A stretch of 64,000 nt of DNA from Alteromonas sp. KC3 (GCF_016756315.1 NZ_AP024235.1:3224001-3288000); one strand, 5' to 3'. Shown: positions 16,202 through 26,123, counted from the first letter of the stretch. Made by a program: numbers and translations. Notes: generated by a model not told the origin, from the letters alone.

Positions 16202-16795
16202 TCAACGTGACGGTTTAGCGACTTTTCCCCAAACCGAGTTGCTCTTCTGACCATCTTTATCCTTTGCTACCGTTTTACTTTTGTCGTTGGTCTTATCGCT
16301 AGGTTTTCTATTTGCGCTACGTGTAGCGTCAGGACGGTACTTTTTCACCATACCTTGCAATAAGTTGCGGACAACCTGATCTCCAGCAGGTTTAAAATTT
16401 CTGTGATCGGGCTTTCTAAAGAATGCAGATAACTCGCCTTTACTGATACGAAAGTTAGCGTTTTTTAGCACAACAATCATATCGTCATCTTTGTAGCTCA
16501 TAGCAATACGGATTTTCCTGAGAATGTCGTTATTGCTTAAGCGCTCACCGGCGTCTAAAACTTGCGGCGTACTGCCTTCCTGTTTTCCTCGGTTTTTTAT
16601 GATCAAGCCATCTAAAAACAACGAGATAATTTTATCGCGACAAGGTAAGTAACCTTCCTCACCCTCTTTTTTCATAATGGCATGTAGGTAATCAATATCC
16701 ATGTCGTAGTCGACAAGTTTGAATATACTGATGGCAGCAGTATCGTTAATTGCAAGTGCGTAACGCAAGCGACGTAAAACATCGTTGTGGATCAT
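16202..16795 (-). CDS. DUF1456 family protein (YehS-like)
   Basis: 197 residues holding two tandem DUF1456 repeats. Repeat one starts NDVLRRLRYALAINDTAAI and repeat two SNNDILRKIRIAMSYKDDDMI, each followed by a conserved RKxxxxGF/PDHRNFKPAGDQ-type segment. E. coli YehS has the same double repeat and no assigned function. This copy carries an extra C-terminal tail of about 45 residues, very rich in Lys, Ser and Asp, which may bind nucleic acid. No clear operon partner. Confidence 0.88.
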   Translation of the reverse strand: MIHNDVLRRLRYALAINDTAAISIFKLVDYDMDIDYLHAIMKKEGEEGYLPCRDKIISLFLDGLIIKNRGKQEGSTPQVLDAGERLSNNDILRKIRIAMSYKDDDMIVVLKNANFRISKGELSAFFRKPDHRNFKPAGDQVVRNLLQGMVKKYRPDATRSANRKPSDKTNDKSKTVAKDKDGQKSNSVWGKVAKPSR

Positions 16796-16857
16796 GTCTA
16801 GCCTATGAAATATAAAAATGAGGGGAAGTTGAGCCCTTAATTATATATCACATCGCC

Positions 16858-17745
16858 TCACTTCGATACGCCTACCGTATCGGTTGAATTTATACGCCAA
16901 TCGTAGTCAATAAAGCGCACTTTGTAATGACTCGGTATCTCAGATTCTAGGTACCGATTAATATACTGAGGCAGGTCTCGCGACTTACCTGACTCAACAA
17001 AATCCTCTGTATAAAAGTCGAGTATTTCTGACACGTATGCGCGTTTGTGCTTACTGTCTAAATAGAAATGCTTCGGATTAGCAAAGAACGCGGTGGTTAA
17101 CGATTCGAGCACGCTATCAAGGTTGTGCGCATAGAAAGGCTCTTGAGGCAGTCTGGGGCAATCTTTTACCATACAATTTAGCGCAAAATGTACTCTTGGC
17201 TCATCAAGCGGCCGAATAACGTCATTCTCGAAGTCGTACAGATTTGTTACTTCCCCTCCAATAACGACATCGCGAAGTTTAAAAAAGCTCGCTCTTGAAA
17301 AGAAGTTCGTGAAACCATCTGGGATCCCTCTTTCAATAACACCGTACATTGCAAGCACGTTGTACGTATTGATATAAAACGCCAATACGTCTTCTTTACT
17401 AGGAAAGAGTTGAGGAGTGGCACTTGGGCTGACAACTTCAATGACTGACACCACGTATTCAAGTGGCTCAATATCCTTCGCTAGGGCATGAAAATTTGTC
17501 CGCCCCTGTTCATCGACGTACGTTGCTAACACATAGCGCCAGTGCTTCATAGCGCGTTGATAACGCACTTCAAAGGGCTGTTCGCTATCATTTCCTGAAT
17601 TTGCACTCGTCACTACCTGCGCGGCTTCGCTATAGCTTGCCGCGGGTACAAGATAAACAAAAAACAACGACAGGAGCAGTAGTAAAAATGGGTTACAGTG
17701 AAATAACCTTGGTTGTCGCGTTACGCTGGTCTTTGTCGGTATCAT
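16858..17745 (-). CDS. secreted DUF547 domain protein
   Basis: 295 residues with a signal peptide (hydrophobic stretch LLLLLSLFFVYLVPAA). DUF547 hallmarks are present: FYINTYNVLAMYGVIERG, the GGEVTNLYDFENDVIRP segment and VHFALNCMVKDCPRLPQEPF with its conserved Cys pair. The domain is cysteine-peptidase-like in appearance but biochemically unassigned. The start codon overlaps the stop of the radical SAM gene by four bases (ATGA), so the two are translationally coupled and probably act together, one in the cytoplasm and one in the periplasm. Confidence 0.88.
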   Translation of the reverse strand: MIPTKTSVTRQPRLFHCNPFLLLLLSLFFVYLVPAASYSEAAQVVTSANSGNDSEQPFEVRYQRAMKHWRYVLATYVDEQGRTNFHALAKDIEPLEYVVSVIEVVSPSATPQLFPSKEDVLAFYINTYNVLAMYGVIERGIPDGFTNFFSRASFFKLRDVVIGGEVTNLYDFENDVIRPLDEPRVHFALNCMVKDCPRLPQEPFYAHNLDSVLESLTTAFFANPKHFYLDSKHKRAYVSEILDFYTEDFVESGKSRDLPQYINRYLESEIPSHYKVRFIDYDWRINSTDTVGVSK

Positions 17746-19133
17746 GATATCTTGTTCCCGGTTAGTTGATTTGAACTCGCTGCTCTTTCTTTTTGCTCGC
17801 CGTTTTGGTCGCCATTTTGCTCGTCGTTCTGCTCTCTATCAGAAAGATTGCGAATTGGAATAATGTTATCGCGTTGATAACGTTCGTTTTTGTAGCGCTC
17901 ACTCAATGGCTCGTAACGTTTTACTTGCCCACGAGCATTGGTATAAGAAAGCGGCTTTAAAATGTAGTCGTCTCTGTTTGCATTATGCTGGCACATAGAC
18001 ACTGGGCCATCTGCGGTCATCACCATAAAAGAGCACGCATCAATTCGCTCTTGCACTAAGGCATTGGCATCCATGAAATTTTGAACAAAAAAAGACAACT
18101 TATGAATTCGCCCGCGACCTTTTACTAAGCTTGCGCGCATTTCAAAGAGTTTTTGGAATACGGCTTTGACAAGTTTCGCTATCCAACGTGGCTGCATAAG
18201 AAGCGCTTTTGCATAAGCCAATGCAATACGCCCTTTTCCATGCTGGCGGGTAATTTGAATATGCTTAAACGCTTCGATGAATTGAGCAAATAGATTCGCA
18301 TCGTCAACAACAGAAAAAACCGAATTATTGGTCACTAACGTTGGCATATAGCTATGACAGTCACTATGCCCTATGCGCACTTTTTCCCATGGCAACGTTT
18401 TGTTTACCGCCTTTTCAATAGCGCCTTTCACCGTCATAGGGTCAACTACATCACTTCTTGCTCCCCACTCCCCCCGCCCGGTTTCGGCTTGAAGCTGAAA
18501 TGACGCAAAGCTAACTACACTGGCGTTGCGAACAAAAAAATCCACCAGCATGGGCAGTTCATGAAAATTGCTGTTATGCACCGTTGTATTGAAGATCACC
18601 ATAAGACCAAGCCCTTGCGCGCGGGCAATATACTCTTCTCTAATGGCGTTTAATGACTTCTCGCTACTATACCCTTCACGCTCTTGTGAGGTGTCAACGT
18701 GAAAAGCAACATCATTGAGGCCAACGTTGGCAAGCTGGGTAAGTAATGCTCTCGACGCCGCTATGCCGTTTGTAAATAGCGCGGTATGCAGTCCTAACTG
18801 AGTGGCATAGGCCACGATATCGACGAGTTCACTGTGCTTTCTTAGCGTGGGATCGCCCCCTGTAATTTGTACGCTAGTGCCGGCCCCATAGTGCAGCAAT
18901 ATACTATCTAATCGCTGATAAACCTCTTGAAGTGGAATATCACGAACTGCTTGCGAATGCTCAGACAAATAGCATAAGGTGCAATCTAGATTACATTTTT
19001 GCGTAATTTCTACGGCTACACACCCAATGGTATGAGTTCGTCCGAGAAGCTGATTCGGCGTGAAATGATCACCCATACGCTGTTTGGTATTGGCCAGCTG
19101 TTGCTGTCTTGTTCTCACTGGTGAACACGCCAT
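17742..19133 (-). CDS. radical SAM enzyme of unknown substrate
   Basis: 463 residues. The [4Fe-4S] motif CNLDCTLCY is clear near residue 50, followed by the SAM-binding ITGGDPTLR segment and a TIM-barrel-like run. A C-terminal region has further cysteines (CSFMVMTADGPVSMC), possibly ligands of an auxiliary site. It ends in a hydrophilic tail with a repeated NDEQNGDQNGEQ pattern. The family is related to radical SAM proteins annotated generically; the reaction is unknown. It is first in a two-gene operon with the DUF547 gene and lies only 48 bases from the divergent catalase-fold gene. Confidence 0.85.
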   Translation of the reverse strand: MACSPVRTRQQQLANTKQRMGDHFTPNQLLGRTHTIGCVAVEITQKCNLDCTLCYLSEHSQAVRDIPLQEVYQRLDSILLHYGAGTSVQITGGDPTLRKHSELVDIVAYATQLGLHTALFTNGIAASRALLTQLANVGLNDVAFHVDTSQEREGYSSEKSLNAIREEYIARAQGLGLMVIFNTTVHNSNFHELPMLVDFFVRNASVVSFASFQLQAETGRGEWGARSDVVDPMTVKGAIEKAVNKTLPWEKVRIGHSDCHSYMPTLVTNNSVFSVVDDANLFAQFIEAFKHIQITRQHGKGRIALAYAKALLMQPRWIAKLVKAVFQKLFEMRASLVKGRGRIHKLSFFVQNFMDANALVQERIDACSFMVMTADGPVSMCQHNANRDDYILKPLSYTNARGQVKRYEPLSERYKNERYQRDNIIPIRNLSDREQNDEQNGDQNGEQKERAASSNQLTGNKIS

Positions 19134-19181
19134 AACTAAGCGCCTTTTGAAGCTACGTAATATCCAAAAAGACCTTTTGCT

Positions 19182-20180
19182 ATGAAAAATACTTTCACAA
19201 TATGGCGTTTTTTTGCAGTTGGGTTAATTGCATTGCCATTTATTTCATATAGCTCGAACAATGATGACAACGTCAACCAAGACTATTATAAGCACGTGAA
19301 GCAGGCCGTATTTTCAGACCCGTATCCATTTCTGCCGCAATACCAAGTGTCACGTAAACACTTCGACAATAATGGCGAAAATCTTCTACTCAAGCATGCC
19401 AAACGCACGTTATCCAGTACTGCTGATTTCGTTGAACTTGAAGGTAAACAAAAACTATTGCAAGCAAACGGCATTTGCTTTGCCGGCAATTGGCATATAA
19501 GTGAAAACTCGTCGTACACTGGTCTTTATTCAAAAGGCACTGATGTTCCGGTTATCGTGCGTGCATCAGTGAGCTTAAGTGGCACCAAGCAAGTTGATAA
19601 AAGAGCCTTTGGAATGGCAATTAAATTATTCCCAGAATTAAAGGGTGAAGACGCGACAAAACCTCTTACGTACAACCTCTTTGTTATGCATTCTCTAGGG
19701 GGCACCCAAACCCAACACGTACTTAGTTTGCCCATGACCAACGAACCAAGTCTTGGCGAGCTGCCACCTTTTAGTCAGTTGCTCACGGCGTATAGGGTAG
19801 AAAGTGATCTAGAAACAGCAGATAAACTGTTTAGCCAAGAAAAAGCTAATGCACGATTTCGACCTGTTTCTCATATTGCTCGTATCCCCCAAAGCGACCT
19901 TACTACTAATACACCTTTACCACTCAATGGGCCGCACTGGTTAAAGCTTGTTGCCAGCACAGATACAGCATTTGTCGATAAGTCAGATTTTCGCGACGAG
20001 TTGGCTTTAGCGCATTACTCCAACCATCGTATACAGTGGGATATTTACGCTGCCCCCAATAATGCGCAAGGCATTAAATCAGCAAAATGGCAATACTTAG
20101 GTGCAATGACAGTAAAAGAATCAGTCACCTCACTTACCTGTGATACACGACTGCACTTTGCACACCCTGTTATTCATTAA
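19182..20180 (+). CDS. catalase-fold (SrpA-like) secreted protein
   Basis: 332 residues with a signal peptide. The segment GICFAGNWHISENSSYTGLY followed by VPVIVRASVSLSGT and FGMAIKLFPE resembles the beta-barrel core of small catalase-related proteins, where the equivalent residues line the haem pocket. The protein is shorter than a true catalase and I cannot place the proximal Tyr with certainty, so peroxidase or catalase activity is an inference. It is followed by a PepSY protein and a convergent TonB receptor, which would suit a role in haem or iron stress. Confidence 0.7.
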   Translation: MKNTFTIWRFFAVGLIALPFISYSSNNDDNVNQDYYKHVKQAVFSDPYPFLPQYQVSRKHFDNNGENLLLKHAKRTLSSTADFVELEGKQKLLQANGICFAGNWHISENSSYTGLYSKGTDVPVIVRASVSLSGTKQVDKRAFGMAIKLFPELKGEDATKPLTYNLFVMHSLGGTQTQHVLSLPMTNEPSLGELPPFSQLLTAYRVESDLETADKLFSQEKANARFRPVSHIARIPQSDLTTNTPLPLNGPHWLKLVASTDTAFVDKSDFRDELALAHYSNHRIQWDIYAAPNNAQGIKSAKWQYLGAMTVKESVTSLTCDTRLHFAHPVIH

Positions 20181-20322
20181 ATATGGCAATGTATCAAACA
20201 GACGATATTTTATAGCACTTGACCGTTTTCTATTTTTACTCAAAAAGTCATTTGCCTTATAGTGCAGCACAAGCGCGCCCACAATAGCACCGCGCGCTTT
20301 AATCGCTTGAGGTAGTAATTAC

Positions 20323-20847
20323 ATGTCATCATCCCTTCGAAGAATCAGCCGAAACCTACATTTATGGTTTTCTCTGGTGATCTCTATTCCCGTTGTTATT
20401 GTTATTGGTAGCGGGTTACTACTGCAGGTAAAGAAGGAGTTTGACTGGCTTCAACCTCCTACTCAAAAAGTGCACAACGCTGCGCCATCCGTTAGTTTCG
20501 AAAGCGTGTTAAATGCAGTTCAACAGGTTCCCAGTGTTAACATAACAACATGGGATGACATTGACCGCCTTGATGTAAGACCCAGCAAAGGCATCATTAA
20601 GATACGGGGTAAGAACCACTGGGAAGTGCAGATAGATGCAACCACTGCCGACGTGCTTCATGTCGCCTACAGACGCACCGACACAATAGAAGCCATACAT
20701 GATGGCAGCTGGTTTTTTGAAGGGGCGAAACTCTGGGTGTTTCTTCCGGTCGCCATTTTATTATTTGTATTATGGCTTTCCGGTTTAGTCATGCTATACA
20801 CCACACTAAAGAGCAAATACAAAAAACGTTTATACCGTTCACAGTAA
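20323..20847 (+). CDS. PepSY-associated membrane protein
   Basis: 174 residues. One membrane helix near the N-terminus (NLHLWFSLVISIPVVIVIGSGLLLQ), a soluble PepSY-like domain in the middle with an EVQIDATTADVLHV strand, and a second membrane helix near the C-terminus (WVFLPVAILLFVLWLSGLVML). The two-helix layout resembles the short PepSY proteins found beside TonB-dependent receptors, where longer relatives reduce ferric siderophores. Its 3' end overlaps that of the convergent TonB receptor by nine bases. GAGG lies ten bases upstream of the ATG. Confidence 0.85.
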   Translation: MSSSLRRISRNLHLWFSLVISIPVVIVIGSGLLLQVKKEFDWLQPPTQKVHNAAPSVSFESVLNAVQQVPSVNITTWDDIDRLDVRPSKGIIKIRGKNHWEVQIDATTADVLHVAYRRTDTIEAIHDGSWFFEGAKLWVFLPVAILLFVLWLSGLVMLYTTLKSKYKKRLYRSQ

Positions 20848-22767
20848 GAAAGTGGCACTCAATTGTATCGTTCGCCCCTGGGCATATGCCGCTTTGTCGT
20901 CGGCACTACTATAGAAAAGCTGATTGGTTAGGTTTTGAACGTCAGCATTAACTGTTATCCGTGGTGTAAGTTGCAATGCCGCGCCTATATCTAACGTAAC
21001 CACGCGTTCGAGTTCACGCTCACCATCGCCAATCTCTCGCTTACTGGCTCGATAAATTACGGAACTAAACCACCGCCACTGCTTTGCATCGTAATGAAGG
21101 GTTAGACGATGATTGTGCGGGGGGATATCGGCAACTGTCGCGCCATGGTTGTCCTTGCCATGTGTGAAGGCCCCAGTCAGTTGAACGCCCCATTGGTCAT
21201 TTAAGTCATTCCACTTAATTTGATAGTTTGCCCCTTTGATCACGGCACTATCGAGATTGGAATATTGCAAAATCTCGGTGTCATTCCCCGCATTATCGCG
21301 AACCGTTTTTCTCTCGATATAATTATCAACGTCCTGATAAAACAGTGCTAATGAACCACTAATCTGATCATCTGCATAAAATACTGTAGCCTGCGTATTG
21401 GTGGCGCTTTCGCTATCCAGCTGACTATCTCCAAGTACAGTACCACGCGGTGTTTCCCCGCTAAAAAAGCGCTCGGTCAGTGACGGATTTCTAAAGGCAC
21501 TCGACAAGTAAATACTTGTTGTCCATCGTGACGACACTGCATAGCTTGTGCCTATAAACCCGCTGACATTAGCGTTAGTTACAGCCTTAGCATCAACAAC
21601 ATCGGCAATATCTGTTGACTGTCGCTGCCAGTCGACCCGACCGCCCGCAGCAACTGACACACTGTTAAATGAGCGACTGGCATCTAATACGCCTGCAACG
21701 GTAAGCTCGCTTGCATCCAAGGTTCGGATAGCATATTCCAGCGATGCCGATGGAAGCGAAAACTCACTCTCATCAGTAATTACGCCTTCTCGGCCATTTA
21801 CTTGTAACTGCCAGTGCGTGAACCATTCACTTACCATTAGGCGTTTGCCTACACTCGCCCCAAAGTCCAGTGCTTCATTGTCACTTGTATTAATCCTTTT
21901 TTCAGGTCGTAGTGTGTTAGTTTCAAGTGTGTTGCGGTGCCACCACACACTTGCCTCTAGTCCATTTTCACTATCATCACTTTGACTTTTTATATTAAAA
22001 CGAAGCTTCCCAAGCCAATGTGTATTACTTGGATAAACCGTTATCCGATCCGTAGGAAAATCGCTACTCGACTTTCCAATATCTCGATTGTGTGAATAAA
22101 GTGTCCATGCTTCCTCTACATCACTGTCTTGTGAACGATGACGAATAAAAAATGATGTTTGTTCAAACCCATCTAACAATTCTCGACTATTCGCATCTTC
22201 GCCATTGCCTGCATGCCGATAAGCAATATGCCAGTCGGTGTCATCAACAACGTCAGCATAGCTAATTTCACGCCTATTTTGGTTGTCGCTAACGCCTATT
22301 TGAATAGTTGGCTCAACAACACTATTAAAGTGCAAATTGACCGCTCCACCTATTGCTCCTGAACCAAGATAGGTAGAGGTTGCGCCGGGTACAACAGACA
22401 CATTGTCAATTAATGATGGGGGAACAAAACCAATACTTGCGCCTGCACGGCGGTCGCTAACAACGGGAACACCATCGACAAGCGACTGAACGCGCCATCT
22501 TGAAAAGCCTCGAATATTGATGTTTTGTAATTGTCCACCCTGCCCGTTTAAGCTGACCGAGGGTGATTGCAATAAGATATCGTTAATGTGCAAAGGGCTG
22601 CCAATATCGCGCTGATTGTAGCGATATTGAGGAAAAATCCGCGCGAGCGTGTCGTCATAAAACGAACGTTCAGTAGTAACCGTGTATCTTTCAATGTTGG
22701 CTTCTGGTACTGCTAAAAGTTGAGCAGACACCAACACACTGCCCAGTGCAAAGGTGAGTTTAAACAA
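20839..22767 (-). CDS. TonB-dependent outer-membrane receptor
   Basis: 642 residues with a signal peptide (FKLTFALGSVLVSAQLLA). The plug domain is clear: SPLHINDILLQSPSV, GQLQNINIRGFSRWR, LVDGVPVV, IDNVSVVPGATSTYLGSGAIGGAVNL. A beta-barrel follows, with the typical SSAFRNPSLTERFFSGETPRGT segment and the C-terminal strand ending in the hydrophobic residue of barrel proteins. The start is a TTG; an in-frame stop lies just upstream and no ATG gives the signal peptide. The substrate is unknown; the neighbouring PepSY and catalase-fold genes suggest ferric siderophore or haem. I found no convincing Fur box. Confidence 0.88.
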   Translation of the reverse strand: MFKLTFALGSVLVSAQLLAVPEANIERYTVTTERSFYDDTLARIFPQYRYNQRDIGSPLHINDILLQSPSVSLNGQGGQLQNINIRGFSRWRVQSLVDGVPVVSDRRAGASIGFVPPSLIDNVSVVPGATSTYLGSGAIGGAVNLHFNSVVEPTIQIGVSDNQNRREISYADVVDDTDWHIAYRHAGNGEDANSRELLDGFEQTSFFIRHRSQDSDVEEAWTLYSHNRDIGKSSSDFPTDRITVYPSNTHWLGKLRFNIKSQSDDSENGLEASVWWHRNTLETNTLRPEKRINTSDNEALDFGASVGKRLMVSEWFTHWQLQVNGREGVITDESEFSLPSASLEYAIRTLDASELTVAGVLDASRSFNSVSVAAGGRVDWQRQSTDIADVVDAKAVTNANVSGFIGTSYAVSSRWTTSIYLSSAFRNPSLTERFFSGETPRGTVLGDSQLDSESATNTQATVFYADDQISGSLALFYQDVDNYIERKTVRDNAGNDTEILQYSNLDSAVIKGANYQIKWNDLNDQWGVQLTGAFTHGKDNHGATVADIPPHNHRLTLHYDAKQWRWFSSVIYRASKREIGDGERELERVVTLDIGAALQLTPRITVNADVQNLTNQLFYSSADDKAAYAQGRTIQLSATFLL

Positions 22768-22791
22768 TCTAAATTCTTACAATTAAAACGT

Positions 22792-22807
22792 ATTTGCCTT
22801 CGCAAAT
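22792..22807. promoter_or_regulatory. small inverted repeat upstream of TonB receptor
   Basis: ATTTGC-CTTC-GCAAAT is a perfect 6+6 inverted repeat about 25 bases upstream of the receptor's TTG start. It could be an operator or a 5' leader hairpin. No match to a known regulator site is claimed. Confidence 0.3.
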
Positions 22808-22826
22808 AACGCAATGGAGTGAAAAC

Positions 22827-22858
22827 AAAAAACGGCAGAACACTGTCTGCCGTTTTTT
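22827..22858 (-). terminator. intrinsic terminator of the sortilin-like gene
   Basis: Perfect 13-base stem AAAAAACGGCAGA (22827-22839) with its complement (22846-22858) and a 6-base loop. On the minus strand it ends in a T run, immediately after the large secreted protein gene that stops at 22872. Confidence 0.8.
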
Positions 22859-22871
22859 ATCAAAGGCTTAC

Positions 22872-25800
22872 TTACTTAGCAATAACAGTTAAACCTGTAG
22901 TCCAAGGACCTCCTTGGTCGACAACAGATTGTTGCAGTGCTGGTACCGCGCTTTCTTGAAGCGTTTTAATACGAGCCGTAACGTCTGCTAGACCGTCAGC
23001 CGCATAACCTAACTGATCTTTATGCTGCTGTGTTGGACCATACGATGACCAAAGCGCCGAACGTGCATAGCCTAAGCGACTCATCACATTTGCAGGTTTT
23101 GCCCCCTTGCGATCACGAGACTCAAGTCCAAACAGTACGTTATTCACATCGTGAATTTCGCGTTGTATAGACGCATACTTCGCTTCAAGTGCAGACACAT
23201 CGCTCGGTGTACGGTCAATGGCAACACGTAGTAGCTCCATAGTGCCCTCAAGCTGTTTAAGCACAGCCGTTGACGACATTGCGCGTTTCTGTGCACTTTC
23301 TAACGACGCTTGGAATGTCTTAATGTCTTGAGCAGAAGGACCTTCTAAAGCACCTGGGTAAATCGACTCTAAAACAAACTCAACTGGCACTGCCAACTGC
23401 GTTATTTCAGCGCCCTCGCGCTTAAACAAGGCCGCGGTATAAGTACCAGGCATCGCCATAAAGCCACCATTTCGACCTTCTTTATCGGTAAGCGGTGTTG
23501 TGAGCGCATAGTCCATTTCCCACGTTACACGGTGAAGACCTTTCTTAGTGCTTCCTTCAACACGATTCACCACATCACCATTGGCATCACGAATCTCTAG
23601 ATAAACCGCAGGCTTCGCTTCTTCAAGCTCGGCTTCTACTGTTTCCCAACTTGGATATTTAGGATACTTTTTGTCATCAAGCAGTTTTTTCTCAGCTTCC
23701 TGACGTTTATCCTTGGCGGTTAGCAAGCTATCTTTCAGATAGTAAGTCAGTGTTGCTCCGTGCTCCGGATTTTCAGCAACAAAGCGATCATCACCGTCAG
23801 AGTCAGTATGGTTAGTATCTAACTGGAACCACTTAACCGGGCGACTTGGTGCAAAGAGTAACGCATCTTGCTCCATCGATTGCTTGGTAAGCTGACGCAA
23901 TGGTGCGTAGTCATCCAGAATATATATACCACGGCCAAATGTACCGGCAACTAAATCATTCTCACGACGTTGAATCTTTACATCACGAGTTGAAATCGTT
24001 GGCATGCCACCATCAAGTTCAACCCAATCTTTACCACCATCAACGGTAAAGAAGATGCCAAACTCAGTACCGATAAACATCAAGTCTTTGTTTACATGGT
24101 CTTGGACAATACGCCAAACAAGATGCTTCTCAGGTAAATCATCGGCAAGTGACGTCCACTTTTTACCTAAATTGGTCGACTTAATAAGATACGGTTTGTA
24201 ATCGCCATACTTGTGATTATCCAAGGCGACGTAAACAGTGTTTGGATCAAACAGATCCGCTCGAATATCGTTGACATAAGCCGTGGCAGGAATACCGCGA
24301 ATATCGTCTAGTTCAATCTTCTTCCAGTTTTTACCGCCATCAGTGGTCACTTGAATAATGCCGTCATCAGTACCTACCCACAGGATATTTTCATCTACTG
24401 GGCTCTCTGCAAAGTTAGCAATAGTGTGGAACTCACTCATTGCATACAAGTCCCATCCTGCTTCTACCGACCAGGTTCTGCCCATCATCGGCATGTGCAT
24501 ACGATTTTTATTCTGCGTTAGGTCTTTAGAGATAGGCGTCCAGCTGTCTCCGCGATCATCGCTTCGCCACACACGCTGAGAAGCAAAATAGATACGCTTC
24601 GGATCGTGTGCTGATACGTTAATTGGCGCATCCCAGTTAAAGCGTTCTGCCGGGTCCCCTGGTAGTGGTTGTGGCTTAATATACACACCATCTTTATTGG
24701 TTGTATCAATTCTAACCAGATTACCTTGTTGCCACTGCGAGTACATTATATCTGGGTTGCCTGGCTCCACCGCTGGCTGGTGTCCGTCTCCGCCTAAAGT
24801 TAAGAACCAATCTTTGTTCTTAATACCTTCTTCTCGGTTGGTACGAGATGGACCACCTTGTGTCGAGTTGTCTTGCGCGCCAGCATAAACGGTATAGAAG
24901 GGTTTGCTGTCGTCTGGCGCAACTTTATAAAATTGCGTTAATGGCAGGTTTGCCATAAATCGCCAGTTGGCCATTCTGTCGTGAGACATGTAGATACCAC
25001 CATCAGATCCCATCAACACAAAATCAGGATCGGTTGGATGGAACGCCATGGCGTGATCGTCTACGTGTTTGCGTTTAGTATTAATTGGCGTCCATGTTTT
25101 GCCGCCGTCATCAGACACTTTACTGTAGTTGCTGACAATGTAAACGCGGTCAAATTGATGCTGATCAGCAAATATCTCCTGATAGTAGTGAGGACCCGTA
25201 CCGCCCCCTACTTCGTCAGACATCTTACTCCAACTTGCGCCTTGATCTGATGAACGGTAGAAACCGCCTTTGCGATTGTCGGTTTCAATAGTGGCATATA
25301 GCACGTCAGGATTCATTGGTGATATTGCCATACCAATTTTACCCATGTTGCCACTTGGTAAGCCAGTTTTTAGCTCAGTCCATGTTTCACCACCATCATC
25401 TGATGTGTGAATACCTGCCCCTTCATTGGTACCTACGTAAGCAGCAATGGTGCGCTGACGCGCCCACGTGGCAGCATATAGCTTATCTGGATTACGAGGG
25501 TCAATAAGTAGCGACGTTACGCCAGTCCACTCATCGGCGCCTTTCAGAACCTGCTTCCACGTCTCACCACCATCAGTGGTTTTATAAAGACCGCGTTCGC
25601 CGCCTCCTGTCCAAAGTGGACCTTGCGCAGAAACCCATACAATATCGGGATTTGTTGGGTGGATAATAATATCAGAAATGTGTTCAGACTTTTTCAGCCC
25701 CATATTTTTCCATGTCTGGCCACCATCTGTAGACTTATAAACACCGTCGCCAAAGCTAATGTGACGACCACCATTGTTTTCGCCAGTACCAACCCAAACA

Positions 25801-26123
25801 ATGTTTGAATTGCTTGGCGCTATCGTTACATCACCAATTGAATACACAGCCTGTTTGTCAAAAATTGGCTTCCATGTGGTGCCAGCGTTTGTGGTTTTCC
25901 ACACGCCACCAGAACCTACAGCAGTATACCAAGTTGATGGGTTATTTTGGTCGACAGCAATGTCGGCAATACGACCAGACATGTATGCTGGGCCAATGTT
26001 TCTCAGTTCCATCGCTTCAAAAGTCGCGCTGTTGAAAACTGCTTCCTTGTCTGATTTATCTGCCATTACGGGCATAGAAAGTGCCATTGACACCGCTACT
26101 GCCGCTTTTAGGAGCTTGTTCAT
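22872..26123 (-). CDS. secreted sortilin/Vps10-like BNR-repeat protein
   Basis: 1083 residues with a signal peptide (NKLLKAAVAVSMALSMPVMA). The first two thirds form a beta-propeller with at least ten copies of a BNR/Asp-box-like S/TxDGGxTW motif (for example TTDGGETW, SDDGGKTW, SSDQGASW). The last third is helical with a short beta region (VYLEIRDANGDVVNRV). Proteins of this type are often labelled glycosyl hydrolase or sialidase from the Asp boxes, but no catalytic site can be read, so I keep the structural name. Monocistronic, with its own terminator. Confidence 0.85.
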   Translation of the reverse strand: MNKLLKAAVAVSMALSMPVMADKSDKEAVFNSATFEAMELRNIGPAYMSGRIADIAVDQNNPSTWYTAVGSGGVWKTTNAGTTWKPIFDKQAVYSIGDVTIAPSNSNIVWVGTGENNGGRHISFGDGVYKSTDGGQTWKNMGLKKSEHISDIIIHPTNPDIVWVSAQGPLWTGGGERGLYKTTDGGETWKQVLKGADEWTGVTSLLIDPRNPDKLYAATWARQRTIAAYVGTNEGAGIHTSDDGGETWTELKTGLPSGNMGKIGMAISPMNPDVLYATIETDNRKGGFYRSSDQGASWSKMSDEVGGGTGPHYYQEIFADQHQFDRVYIVSNYSKVSDDGGKTWTPINTKRKHVDDHAMAFHPTDPDFVLMGSDGGIYMSHDRMANWRFMANLPLTQFYKVAPDDSKPFYTVYAGAQDNSTQGGPSRTNREEGIKNKDWFLTLGGDGHQPAVEPGNPDIMYSQWQQGNLVRIDTTNKDGVYIKPQPLPGDPAERFNWDAPINVSAHDPKRIYFASQRVWRSDDRGDSWTPISKDLTQNKNRMHMPMMGRTWSVEAGWDLYAMSEFHTIANFAESPVDENILWVGTDDGIIQVTTDGGKNWKKIELDDIRGIPATAYVNDIRADLFDPNTVYVALDNHKYGDYKPYLIKSTNLGKKWTSLADDLPEKHLVWRIVQDHVNKDLMFIGTEFGIFFTVDGGKDWVELDGGMPTISTRDVKIQRRENDLVAGTFGRGIYILDDYAPLRQLTKQSMEQDALLFAPSRPVKWFQLDTNHTDSDGDDRFVAENPEHGATLTYYLKDSLLTAKDKRQEAEKKLLDDKKYPKYPSWETVEAELEEAKPAVYLEIRDANGDVVNRVEGSTKKGLHRVTWEMDYALTTPLTDKEGRNGGFMAMPGTYTAALFKREGAEITQLAVPVEFVLESIYPGALEGPSAQDIKTFQASLESAQKRAMSSTAVLKQLEGTMELLRVAIDRTPSDVSALEAKYASIQREIHDVNNVLFGLESRDRKGAKPANVMSRLGYARSALWSSYGPTQQHKDQLGYAADGLADVTARIKTLQESAVPALQQSVVDQGGPWTTGLTVIAK

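Noticed and set aside
22872..26123. Sialidase or glycosyl hydrolase label
   Set aside because: Asp-box repeats alone do not show catalysis; no active-site set can be placed.
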